Source: Mytilus trossulus (taxonomy: Eukaryota > Mollusca > Bivalvia > Mytilida > Mytilidae). Taken from it: DNA of 64,000 bases. The notes below the pieces were generated by a model. The model was given only the letters and a program-made list of their open reading frames with translations. It ran no database searches and was not told the DNA's origin. Shown one piece after another: positions 49,272-59,639 of the stretch (the stretch's first letter is position 1; the number at the start of each line of letters is the position of its first letter). Position numbers and translations under genes: made by a program. Location of the stretch: positions 69,004,682 to 69,068,681 of the forward strand of contig NC_086386.1 in NCBI RefSeq assembly GCF_036588685.1. Direction: 5' to 3'.

Positions 49272-51152
49272 ATGGAATGTCAGCCATGTCGTAAACAGAA
49301 CCGGCATTCATCTGCAAAATGTTGGTGTACCGAATGTGATGAAGCGTTATGTCATAGCTGTAAATCTCAACACAAATCATTCAAAGTGAGCAGAAATCAC
49401 AACGTGATCGAAATAGAGCAAGGGTCCGCTCTGTCGACAGAGTCTGTTGGTTTTGGACATGAAGATTGGATTTTTTGTCATGAGCATAGGGATATATCGG
49501 TAGAATATTTTTGCATTAAACACGAGCAGCCATGTTGCATTCTTTGTAAAAGACAATATCATAGACATTGTTGCGACGTTGAGAAGGTTGATGACGTCGT
49601 AGATGACAACAAATTGGAAACCGTCACAACGGACCTCTTATTAACTGTCGGAGAACGAAAAACCCGCTTAACAACATTTGCTGATAATGAAAGGTCGAAT
49701 CTGAGAGATTTGGGGATTATTAAGACTAATTTTATCAAAGAATTGAAGAATGCCAGAACCGCCATTAATGAACACATAGATTTATTGCAAAATGACGTCG
49801 AGCAAGAAATGAATAAAAAATATCAAAATCACATGTTGGAAGTAAACAAAAGATTAACAGATATTAATACCAGAATAAAATATACGGCTAACCAGTACAA
49901 AGTTATAAAAGATACTTCAGTAAAACCTGCGTTGTCCTTAGGGCAGAAGTATTTAAAGATTATGCATCTGAAACATATTGAAGATGGTTATAACGAAAGC
50001 CATAAGACTAACCCAAAACACAATTTACAAAGTATTGCCGATTTCAAGCTGTCTTACGTAAAAACAAAAGATGGTATAGATGTACGTCACAATAATAGGA
50101 ATTTGCATGGTCCAAAAAATGGGACGGACACATATCGCGAGGATTCAAATAAAGAAACGGTCGAATCAGGGTCTTCTGCTGTGGAATTGGAATCACAAGC
50201 TTTCAATTGGAAAATGTCTAGTCCAGTTTCAAAATTACTATTAACTTCTCCTGTAACAAGTTCACCAAATCTGCCTTTGACTACGCAAGTTGGATTTTTA
50301 AAGTCATCCTGTATTTCCCATACTACACATCTTCCCTTTGCAGCCGATTCAGGAAACAGTTCACAATTTAACTTTTGCCTTAAGAAGTCATTTCGTATCG
50401 AAAAAAAGAACAAAGATATTTTCATAAGTGATGCAAAATTGATGCCAAACAAGTATCATATAGCTATAGCGGAAACGTCTAATCCCAGGTGTATGATGTA
50501 CACTAAAGATGGTTTTAAAAAAGGTCAAGTTCAATTATTTGGTAAACCCTATAGTATAGCAGTTATGGAGGACCACCGTATAGGTGTAACTCTTATTGGT
50601 GTGAAGAAAGTCTGTGTAATAGATACAGATGATTGGCATTGTATTAACATCATTGATTTAAATGATAGCTGCAAAGGACTTGTTTATTTTGAAAACAATC
50701 TATTAGTCAACTGTATAAATGAAGGGCTGATGTATGTAAATGATTCTGGGAAAAAAGTCAAAGAGAATAGTAATATCAAAGGGGAATTTTATTTCCATGT
50801 CGACAACCAGGGAAATCTTTTCGGTGCTAAGGAGAAAATAAAACGCATTCATGTTTGTAATCTTACCAACAACAAACGATATAAATACCTTGTGAAAGGT
50901 TTAAGCAATCCGAAAGGGCTGACAACTGATCGTGATAATAACTTATTTGTTTCATGTTATGAAAATGAAACAATTTTTGTAAAACATTCCCTCCTCTCAC
51001 TAGCCACAGAAGCTATAGAGAAATCAAGTGGCATTGACCGCCCTATGAGTATTGACTACGATCAACAAAACGATGAACTTCTTGTAGTGAATAATTCGGG
51101 ACATTCTATATTCATATTTAAAAAAAATGATCAAGTAAAAAACAAAGGATAA
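49272..51152 (+). CDS. RING-less TRIM-like protein: two B-boxes, coiled coil, NHL-like propeller
   Basis: A 626-residue paralogue of the 35,237 gene, also one coding exon. B-box 1: C3, C6, C19, C22, C27, C30, H34, H43. B-box 2: C69, H72, C81, H84, C88/C89, C92, H97/H99; the inter-box linker is eight residues shorter than in the paralogue. A coiled-coil helix (about 104-255), a Ser/Thr-rich linker (about 275-365) and NHL-like strands follow (NPKGLTTDRDNNLFVSC; GIDRPMSIDYDQQNDELLVV). The start is the first ATG after the acceptor and matches the paralogue (M-x-CQPC). No RING is present. A polyadenylation signal AATAAA lies at 51,316-51,321. It is probably a cytoplasmic multimeric scaffold; its ligand is unknown. 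Confidence 0.9.
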   Translation: MECQPCRKQNRHSSAKCWCTECDEALCHSCKSQHKSFKVSRNHNVIEIEQGSALSTESVGFGHEDWIFCHEHRDISVEYFCIKHEQPCCILCKRQYHRHCCDVEKVDDVVDDNKLETVTTDLLLTVGERKTRLTTFADNERSNLRDLGIIKTNFIKELKNARTAINEHIDLLQNDVEQEMNKKYQNHMLEVNKRLTDINTRIKYTANQYKVIKDTSVKPALSLGQKYLKIMHLKHIEDGYNESHKTNPKHNLQSIADFKLSYVKTKDGIDVRHNNRNLHGPKNGTDTYREDSNKETVESGSSAVELESQAFNWKMSSPVSKLLLTSPVTSSPNLPLTTQVGFLKSSCISHTTHLPFAADSGNSSQFNFCLKKSFRIEKKNKDIFISDAKLMPNKYHIAIAETSNPRCMMYTKDGFKKGQVQLFGKPYSIAVMEDHRIGVTLIGVKKVCVIDTDDWHCINIIDLNDSCKGLVYFENNLLVNCINEGLMYVNDSGKKVKENSNIKGEFYFHVDNQGNLFGAKEKIKRIHVCNLTNNKRYKYLVKGLSNPKGLTTDRDNNLFVSCYENETIFVKHSLLSLATEAIEKSSGIDRPMSIDYDQQNDELLVVNNSGHSIFIFKKNDQVKNKG

Positions 51153-51544
51153 TATTGGACCATTTCTTTGAAGGTAAACAGTTCATTTTATGACTAATAT
51201 ATCACAATCCTTGTTCATTGTATTCTGTATGTTGCAAAATGTATTGGTGTTTGACTTTTGTTTGCTTTGATTTTTTTTTTACATGTCATGCATTGTCAGT
51301 TAGTACATTTTTGACAATAAATCCTTCAACATGCCTTTATTATTGTTCATCTCGTGTTTAAAGGCATATTTCAGATTAAAATATTTAGAATGAAAATAAG
51401 ATATAATAAGGTTGAATCTGAAGCGTGTTCTCGATTTATCTTCAAAGAAAATCGAAATATAAATCAAATCCCTTATGAATGAATTCAAATAGAAAGTTCT
51501 ATCAAACTAACAGATACCTTCAAATGCTGTCGAAAATCTATCTA

Positions 51545-52005
51545 TGTAAAACTAGTTGTTAGCATGATACGGGTTATGTTCTTCTCATATATTTTGTGAT
51601 GGTATGATACTAAACCCTTTACAAAAAGGATTGTACTTGATTTTCACATGATGAAGACATAATCTTTTGATCAGTTTAATTGAGATCTGGAGCTGCCATG
51701 TCAGTAACTGCCGGTTGTCCTTTGTTAATTTATGTATCATTGTCATTTTGCGAATTTTTTTTATTATTTGTTCTGACATCAGACTCTTCTGTTAAATTCG
51801 ATACTGTGCGTATTGCTATATTTTTTTTTATTCTTCATTGGCTGAAGATATAGGAGGAGGGTTGAGATATCACAAAACATGTTTAACTCCGCTGCATTTT
51901 CCCGCCAGTCCCAGTTCATGAGCCGCTGGACTTGGTTATGGTTTTAATTTTAGTTCATTTCTTTGACTATAGTGTGAGGTTCATTTTCACTGAACAAGTA
52001 CAAAA
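51545..52005 (+). mobile_element. Family A retroelement tail
   Basis: This is colinear with the reverse of 53,950-54,400: ATGTTCTTCTCATATATTTT, GGAGCTGCCATGTCAGT, TCTGACATCAGACTC, GTTTAACTCCGCTGCATTTT. It stops before the terminal GTCGGGTTGTTG part. Confidence 0.75.
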
Positions 52006-52009
52006 CTTT

Positions 52010-52461
52010 ATTTAGTAACGACACAACATTAAAATGTAACACACACAGAAACGGAATAAGCATTTGACAAAATCCTATGAGAATAACAAATATAACATCA
52101 AAACCAAATACATGAATTTGTGACAGATAAGTACCGTGACACGTCTAATAGTAATGTGAATTCACACTCAAAAATAAGAGAAAACAAACGACACAACGGA
52201 AACACAACGTTAAAATGTAACACACGCAAAAACGAACTAAAATATAACTGGCCATATTCCTGACTTGCTACAGGGCATTTCTAAAGGAAAAAATGGTGGG
52301 TTAAACCTGGTTTTGTGGCATGCCAAACCTCTCTCTTTTATGACCATGTGAAATATAACATTAAAATGACAATACAACATTACAGGAATACAATATAAAT
52401 AAATAAGAGAACACAATTGACAAAGAAACAAACGAAAAATAACTAACAAAAGGCAACCAGT
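52010..52461 (-). mobile_element. Retroelement tail (family D)
   Basis: Reverse orientation: the minus strand reads GGTCATAAAAGAGAGAGGTT, TTTGGCATGCCACAAAACCAG in part, and GGTTTAACCCACCATTTTTT followed by a TAGCAAGTCAGGAA module. It also contains two copies of an AACACAACGTTAAAATGTAA-like segment (near 52,025 and 52,200). Non-coding; I recall it as common in mussel DNA. Confidence 0.6.
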
Positions 52462-52635
52462 TTAAAATTATAATACGCCAGAAGTGCATGTTGTCCACAC
52501 AAGACTTACTAGTGACGCCCAGATACAAAAGTTTGAAAGCAGAAACAAGTAAAAAGTTGAACAGCATCGAGGACCAAAAGTTTAAAAAAAAGTTGTGCCA
52601 AAAACGGCCAGGGTTTTCTGTTAGGTACCAGAACA
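52462..52635 (+). repeat. Dispersed GACGCGCG-family repeat, diverged
   Basis: GACTTACTAGTGACGCCCAG and AAAAGTTGAACAGCATCGAG align with the family at 40,812 and 48,541. Confidence 0.65.
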
Positions 52636-53074
52636 TCCCTATTATTTAGAATAATTTATACTTTTGCAAACAATAAATTTTATAAAATCACTATTCAAAA
52701 GATTTATGATAAAACTGAAGTATTAACTAATTACAGGAAACAACCGAAATACATTACATAACCCGATAAAATGCATCACAAAAATTAAAACATCCGAATA
52801 AGTTAAAACCTCAACGCCAAGTGACGTCATATTTGAAATTGTAAAAAAATGACAAAAAAATGACGTCACATTTGAATAAGAAAAACAGATTATCAATATA
52901 TAGGACTATTGTGATCAAGCATTCCACCTTCAGTTGTGTCGATTACTAACATAATGGCGGTAATAACATTATACTGGTATTAAAAAAATCTTAATTTGCA
53001 ATACACAACAAGGGTTAAAAAACCAACGAAGCGTTTACATGAAAATATAAATAGATACATAAATGAAAATTTAC

Positions 53075-53492
53075 CTTGTTTTAACAGTCCCAAAATTTGA
53101 AATCCATCTGTAACTGGTAGATGGTTTATTGGCGACTCATTTATGATCATCCCCATACCATTTGTATTGTGTAAATCTATATGACAATGAAAAAACCATA
53201 CTCCTGGGTTATCGGCCTTAAATCTAAGGACAACGTACCCACCAGTTGGAACGATAATTGAGTCTTTTTGAGGTGGGTTATCCCAATTTAGAAAAGGATG
53301 AAATCCGTTTGACCACGAGCCGTTTCGCCATTTTGCATAAGAACAAAATCTTTTCGGGTCAATACAAACTAAGTCTTGATTGTCATGAACTCCATTTTGA
53401 ATAAGCCTGCCTGAAGCTTTATCGTATTTTCCGAATGTCATTTTAAACCCAAACAGAACCGTGAGAGGTTTTCGAATCGTAATGTAGAGCAA
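53075..53492 (-). CDS. Multicopper oxidase (laccase-type) C-terminal exon, partial
   Basis: The minus-strand frame contains GVWFFHCHIDLHNTNGMGM, the C-terminal copper motif HCHxxxHxxxxM of laccase/hephaestin-type multicopper oxidases, including the type-1 cysteine, two histidines and axial methionine. Upstream, PTGGYVVLRFKADNPG is the usual strand before it. The preceding HPxHLHG motif is not in this exon. A donor AACAAG/GTAAATT ends the exon at 53,075. The true 5' limit is uncertain; an acceptor-like TTTAG lies near 53,500. A dispersed repeat (53,513-53,660) and a retroelement lie immediately upstream, and I find no other exon in the window. It may be a real exon with long introns or a stranded fragment. 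The activity would be copper-dependent oxidation of phenols or metals. Confidence 0.75.
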
Positions 53493-53512
53493 TAACCTAA
53501 ATTTGACAAAAC

Positions 53513-53660
53513 TTTAAGGAATTTTCGGTCCTCAACGTTCTTCAACTTCGTACTTTATTTGGCCTTTTTAACTTTTTGGATTCGAGCATCACTGATGAGT
53601 CGTTTGTAGACAAAACGCGCGACTGGCGTATAAACCAAATTTAGTCCTAGTATCTATGAG
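53513..53660 (-). repeat. Dispersed GACGCGCG-family repeat
   Basis: The reverse complement shows CAGTCGCGCGTTTTGTCTAC and ACTCATCAGTGATGCTCGAA, then CTTCAACTTCGT in plus sense. It abuts the multicopper oxidase exon. Confidence 0.75.
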
Positions 53661-53781
53661 TTTATTTAAAATGTGTAAATCGACATCTGTAATTTTCTTA
53701 ATTATCCTAAGCAGTTTTATCTCAATCTAAAAGTAATTTTGTGATACTAAGTATACAAATTTAAGATTTTTATGGATCATG

Positions 53782-55200
53782 ACAATAAAATTGAGAATGG
53801 AAATGAGGAATGTGTCAAAGAGACAACAACCCGACCATATAAAAAACAACAACAGAAGGTCACCAACAGCTTCAATGTAGCGAGAAATTCCCGCACCCGG
53901 AGACGTCATTCAGCTGGCCCCTGAACAAATATATACCAGTCCAGTGATAATGAACGCCATACTAATTTCCAAATTGTACACAAGAAACTAAAATTAAAAA
54001 ATACAATACTAACAAAGGCCAGAGGCTCCTGACTTGGGACAGGCGCAAAAATGCTGCGGGGTTAAACATGTTTGTGAGATCTTAACCCTCCCCCTATACC
54101 TCTAGCCAATGTAGAAAAGTAAACGCATAACAATACGCACATTAAAATTCAGTTCAAGAGAAGTCCGAGTCTGATATCAGAAGATGTAACCAAAGAAAAT
54201 AAACAAAATGACAATAATACATAAATAACAACAGACTACTAGCAGTTAAACTGACATGCCAGCTCCAGACTTCAATAAAACTGACTGAAAGATTATGATT
54301 TCATCATATGAATATCAGGCACAATCTTTCCCGTTAGGGGTTTAGTATCATACCATCATAACATATATGAGAAGAACATAACCCTTGTCATGCCAACAAC
54401 TGGTTTTTGAATAAATGTGTTTAGTTCCGATGCAAAGACCATATAAGTGAATCAATATTAACGCCAAAATAAGCAATATTTAATGACCTGACAGCAGTAT
54501 CGTAACTATATCCCTTCTTGATAAGTATATTTAAAGGTTTTGTTAGTTTCTGAGTTGAATTCTGACATGTTTGTGCTTTATAAAGAATATTTCCATAAAA
54601 AATTGGATGTGAAATACCTGAACGTATAAGAAGTCTGCATGTTGAGCTATATTTACGAATGATGTCCTTATACCGATGATAAAATTTAGTAAATGTTTTG
54701 ACTAGTTTGTGATATCGAAAACCCTAGTGTAATAATTTTTCAGTAATACATAAATTTCGCTCGTTAAAATCTAAAGCATTGTTACATACACGAGCGAATC
54801 GTACAAGTTGAGATACATAAACACCGTAAGATGGTGACAAGGGAACGTCACCATCTAAAAATGGATAATTAACAATAGGAAATGAAAAATCATCTCTTTT
54901 ATCATAAACTTTTATTAGTATTAAGCTTTCCGTTAGTGATATAGATATCAAGATCGAGGACAGGGCAGTGGTCATTGTTAGTATTAGCTTTATTTAAAGT
55001 AAGTTCAATAAGATAAATGTATTTAGTGTACATACTGAAGCCGTCATTATTGAGAGCCAAAATATCATCCAAATATCTAAAAGTATTATTAAATTTGTTT
55101 ACGAGATGTTGTCTCGGTGGGTCTTTGCTGATTTTTGTCATACAATACAAATTGTAACTCAAAGCAATACAAAAACAGGTCCGCAATAAGTGGTGCACAG
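53782..55200 (-). mobile_element. Family A retroelement: reverse transcriptase fragment plus 3' tail
   Basis: Minus-strand frames (from about 55,190 to 54,430) encode the second half of a reverse transcriptase. FRYLDDILALNN is the catalytic YxDD box, followed by YDKRDDFSFPIVNYPFL, YGVYVSQLVRFARVC and FNERNLCITEKLL. Frameshifts occur near 55,150 and 54,920 and a stop at 54,724. The tail 53,782-54,420 is the source sequence for the solo tails at 1,606, 28,318 and 51,545. The motif style (YIDD/YLDD with GxPMGTNCAP in the sister element) suggests a Penelope-like or related class, but no GIY-YIG endonuclease was seen, so the class is uncertain. Confidence 0.75.
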
Positions 55201-56490
55201 TCCTAGCAAGTCCGTCGCTTGATTTGTTCTTGTCTTGAACTTAGAAAATGGTTGATGATGTTTATATAAAGTGTATGTAGGCTAAATAAAATATGAAGTA
55301 AGTTATAAGACACATTTTGTTATTTCATATTTGGTTAAAATTTGGTTTATTTATGAGAATATTCATCAAACTGATCAGGGACCATCTAAGCACATGATAT
55401 CAAAACCGGATTTTTAGTATCGTTTGTCCTGAATTTTCTCTCTTATGATTCGTTTTCTTAACACGCATATTTTGAAAATATGTCCCAATAGTGCATGATA
55501 CCACATACTGAATACATAAAAGTTTCAAAGCCGTAATTATAAAAAAAGAAGATCTGGTATGTTTGCCAATGAGACAACTGTCCATAAAGCCGTAATCTTC
55601 ATTATGTTTAACTGTGTTTATGCATAATTTTGAGGAAGACTAAAGACTTTCATAGTGCCAAGGGAACTAATGCATTTTCTTATACGCGTTCGCGCTGTCT
55701 TTATGCAAGGTCATGGAATACATGTTAACACGTTATTGGCATTCCAGCATTAAATTGTTAATTAGTATAAACGTCTTTATCCACTTTATAAACACAACGC
55801 ATTCTTCAATACAGGACCATAGGATTGGTGTCATTTTTGTGTGCTACCTCTATTAATCAATATTGCTTAATTGTGTTACCTTGATAGTTGGGGTACGGTG
55901 AGAAAAGATCTTAATAATTTTGGCAGAAAGAAGCTCGCGAAGGTAAATAATAAATATCTAAGATCGCAAATACCACTGCATCGTAATTAGGGAATTGGAG
56001 GAGCATTCACCGGCATGTCCTTAACACAACATTTGATGAAAGTTTGAAGGTTTTTTAAGCTTTTCTTATGACTGTTGCTTTGAGTACCAACATATTTTTT
56101 ATATTGTTTACTAATTCGCAGTTTTAATACCAGATAAATTCTACATTATACCATACAACATGCTTAGGTTTATTGTTTACGGATAACATTGAATAACAGC
56201 AGCTAATACCCTCGTCACGGGTTCATATTTATTTAGTAGGAAGTCAGACCACATCTCCTTATTCCCTACTTTTCAAATCTTAAAAATATGTTTATAAGTA
56301 AAAAAAAAATTTGGATTATCAAAACATTTTTATTTAACAAAACACAATTTCACGAAAAGATCATCATATTAACTGAGGGTGCAAAGAAGAAAAAACATCG
56401 GATAGGAGCTGAAGTTCTTAAAATTATTTTGGCGGAAGGTTAATCAATACATAAGATACAAATGTTAAAAGTTTAAAACTTCAGTACACC
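55201..56490. other. No gene seen
   Basis: AT-rich. A short family C end (AGATCTGGTATGTTTGCCAA, GACAACTGTCCAT) lies at 55,546-55,585 in reverse orientation. Nothing else recognised. Confidence 0.45.
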
Positions 56491-56493
56491 ACT

Positions 56494-56562
56494 TTAATAT
56501 AACTCATCACTGTCATATTGATGAATTCTTGAGTAGTCGTCGTCGTCATCACAGGAAAAGGA
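56494..56562 (-). other. Candidate terminal coding exon with acidic tail
   Basis: On the minus strand a good acceptor (TTTATGTTTTATTTCAG) precedes 69 bases that read SFSCDDDDDYSRIHQYDSDELY and then stop. A second frame is also open, so the reading is not certain. AATAAA on the minus strand stands near 56,330. The rest of such a gene would lie to the right and I did not find another exon. Confidence 0.25.
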
Positions 56563-56599
56563 CTGAAATAAAACATAAAAACAGAAATTAACAGATGAA

Positions 56600-57440
56600 G
56601 TATTATTCAAATAGAGATGATAAATCTGTTTAACGAATTATAATTAAAATCCTTAGTATTTCGAATAAATGATACTTTTGAAAGCAGTTAATGTGTTAAA
56701 ATGACCATGTAATTGATATTCATTTAAGAATTGAATGCTTCCTTTTATAAGTTTATTAGGGTGTAAAATCGTTGACCGAAGTACATTTTGTATGAAGCGC
56801 GGAAGCGCATTATTGTAAAAATGTACGGACGGTCAACGCGTTCACAACCCTATAAAGTTACAAAAAGAAGCGTTCAATACTTATAATTAATATTTTTAGC
56901 TATGATCATGAAAACACGAATTTTATATATTTTTTTATTTGATTCACCTGTGCACTTTATTGTGGGACCACGTGTTATCATGAATGAAAAGTTTTATTGA
57001 GTAATGCAATTGCTTAAGGAATAGCATGTGATGTGCAATAAGCCAATCAGAATAAAGTATTATAATGAAACATACATCTAATGTAATTATTTTAACATAA
57101 CATTAGGTGTTCCCCTTACTTGCTTATTGCATTTTTAAGAAAATTGTAGAAAATGTCAAAATCTTGAATCGGCTCTCACATTTAATACCGTCGTACTTGT
57201 ATAAAAACCAAATTACAAATTACAAGATCAACCCAAACTATACTTGATAGATCAGTTCTTTCTAGATAAAATGTATCCACTTGTTAACATTTGCAAATTT
57301 ACAAAGACACTATACAACAGAATCGGTATATTTTACAGTAAGTATAAAAAAAATATTTCATATTCACTGAATCATCACAAATGTATTTTAGTCAATCCTA
57401 TTTTTGAGACTTAAGCATTTTTAAAGTTATTGTGAAACTG
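56600..57440. other. No gene seen
   Basis: AT-rich, no recognised element. Confidence 0.4.
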
Positions 57441-57454
57441 CCTATTCTAGAGGT

Positions 57455-58760
57455 GGCGTGAATCAGATGTGGATACTTAAAAATTCCAAAGATCTTTTAG
57501 AGTACATACAATCTAACTCTCTTTCATCTGGTAACAGTATTAAAACATTTGACTTTTCTACTCTTTACACAAGTATTCCACATTCCAAACTAAAAGACAA
57601 ATTAAAAGAGTTGGTATTACTTTGCTTCATAAAAAAGAATGGCCAACGTAGATACAAGTATCTTGTCTTAGGGAGGGATAAATCATACTTTGTAAAGAAC
57701 CATTCTGATTCAAACAAAAAATTCTCTGAAACCGATATTATCAAGATGCTTGATTTCTTGATTGACAACATATTTGTTACGTTCGGAGGACGTGTTTTTC
57801 AACAGACTGTCGGCATCCCAATGGGAACAAACTGTGCCCCTCTACTTGCTGACTTGTTTCTTTATTATTATGAGGCTGACTTCATGCAGGAACTTCTTAG
57901 GAAGAAAGATAAGAAGTTAGCAATATCCTTTAACTCTACTTTCCGCTATATAGATGACGTTCTTTCACTAAACAATTCAAAATTTGGTGACTATGTGGAT
58001 CGCATCTATCCCATCGAATTGGAGATAAAGGATACTACAGATACAGTTAAGTCGGCTTCATATCTTGACTTACATCTAGAAATTGACAATGAGGGTCGGT
58101 TGAAGACAAAACTTTACGACAAAAGAGATGATTTCAGCTTTCCAATTGTGAACTTTCCATTTCTAAGTAGCAACATTCCAGCAGCACCTGCATACGGGGT
58201 ATATATCTCCCAATTGATACGATATTCCCGTGCTTGCATTTCCTATCATGATTTTCTTGATAGAGGGTTACTGCTCACAAGGAAGCTATTAAACCAAGAG
58301 TTCCAAATGGTGAAGTTGAAATCATCCCTTCGTAAATTTTACGGACGCCATCACGAGTTGGTTGACCGTTATGGAATAACCGTTTCACAAATGATATCGG
58401 ATATGTTCCTTACGTCGTAACTACAATCCCCTTCCCTTTCATGAATTTGACCTACCGAATTAGACTATTTACCGGATTTGTAATCACATAAGCAACACGA
58501 CGGGTGCCGCATGTGGAGCAGGATCTGCTTACCCTTCCGGAGCACCTGAGATCACCCCTAGTTTTTGGTGGGGTTCGTGTTGTTTATTCTTTAGTTTTCT
58601 ATGTTGTGTCATGTGTACTATTGTTTTTCTGTTTGTCTTTTTCATTTTTAGCCATGGCGTTGTCAGTTTGTTTTAGATTTACGAGTTTGACTGTCCCTTT
58701 GGTGTCTTTCGTCCCTCCTTTAACTCGGTCAAATAGTCTAAGTGTTATTATATGACATAT
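57455..58760 (+). mobile_element. Family B retroelement, 5'-truncated, with 3' tail
   Basis: It consists of the reverse-transcriptase frame at 57,458-58,420 plus an untranslated tail with GGAGCAGGATCTGCTTACCC, CCTAGTTTTTGGTGGGGTTC and GACTGTCCCTTTGGTGTCTT, a degraded copy of which stands at 2,225-2,465. The homology begins abruptly near 57,455, so the element is 5'-truncated. Confidence 0.75.
57458..58420 (+). CDS. Reverse transcriptase (YIDD type), N-terminally truncated
   Basis: A 320-residue uninterrupted frame. Motifs in order: DFSTLYTSIPH (residues 32-42, first catalytic aspartate), GIPMGTNCAP (119-128), YIDD (164-167, catalytic box) and YDKRDDFSFPIVNFPFL (about 219-235), ending with GRHHELVDRYGI. 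It copies RNA into DNA for retrotransposition. The upstream fingers part is missing and the apparent start is inside the protein, so the copy is probably dead although open. The frame ends about 30 residues after the GRHHELV motif with no GIY-YIG endonuclease. The same protein family, more diverged and broken, is at 54,430-55,200 (minus). Confidence 0.8.
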   Translation: MNQMWILKNSKDLLEYIQSNSLSSGNSIKTFDFSTLYTSIPHSKLKDKLKELVLLCFIKKNGQRRYKYLVLGRDKSYFVKNHSDSNKKFSETDIIKMLDFLIDNIFVTFGGRVFQQTVGIPMGTNCAPLLADLFLYYYEADFMQELLRKKDKKLAISFNSTFRYIDDVLSLNNSKFGDYVDRIYPIELEIKDTTDTVKSASYLDLHLEIDNEGRLKTKLYDKRDDFSFPIVNFPFLSSNIPAAPAYGVYISQLIRYSRACISYHDFLDRGLLLTRKLLNQEFQMVKLKSSLRKFYGRHHELVDRYGITVSQMISDMFLTS

Positions 58761-59635
58761 TGTGTATTGATTATACAGGAATAAACATCATTATGTGATA
58801 AGAAGCTAAACTAAATAATAGAACTGTAAAATAAAATACAAGAAGATAGCTTTTAAATTATCAAAAGAAAAGATAGGGTCACAGTACGTTTTTTCCTTAT
58901 GAAATACAAAATGATTAAATTCAATGTAGATTCCTCTATTTCAGAATTACCTCCTCTTAAAATGCCAAATTAAAAACATAAAAAGATCAAGCAAAAGTTA
59001 TCTATATTAGTAAAAATATTAATATGTTTAAGTTATTATCTTATTTATTTGTTCTTTTAAATGCAAATTCACATCAGTTATCTGTATTCTTTCATTAAAG
59101 TTTGCTAACTTGATTCAAAGTCGTGACCTAAGATAATCTGTGTTTAAAAATCCCAGATGGTGAAAGACACCACCTTAATTGAATGAGTAATTAAAGTCTA
59201 CTGACAGAAGATGCCCTTAATCTTTAATTGTATCTTACCGACTCCCAATTGGCTAACTCATTTCCATCTTCTGTTAAACTGATAAAATCAGATTCCTCGG
59301 ATAGGAGAGACTACGAATGTATGAATGGAGGTGTTGATTTTTTCGCTCCTAAGATAAGTCATCTTATTTGATTATGAAATGGATAATTTTGGAAATTAGA
59401 ACTTTCAAGTGTTTGATTGGTATGTTGGGACCTTTCGCCCGTTATTAATAAGGTAAAGACGCTGGTTCTTTTGCTGATTTATTCATTTTTTGAAATCCAG
59501 TATCAACAATAAGTAGAATCCCGAGAGACATATTTATTTATTTGTTTATCACCTGTACCCTGGGGTGTATTGTATTCCAAGTTAACAGTAATTAAAACTA
59601 CGATTTATATATTGAGGCTCTATACGAGTGGGTTA
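58761..59635. other. No gene seen; probable 5' region of LINE at the end
   Basis: AT-rich sequence. The last about 200 bases before 59,640 may be the 5' untranslated region of the following LINE, but I see no clear element start. Confidence 0.4.
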
Positions 59636-59639
59636 GAAT

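Noticed and set aside
49377-50452. Minus-strand frames opposite the second B-box gene
   Set aside because: Antisense shadows, no independent motif.
58504-58755. 83-residue hydrophobic plus frame after the reverse transcriptase
   Set aside because: It covers the untranslated tail; the degraded sister copy at 2,225-2,465 does not preserve the frame.
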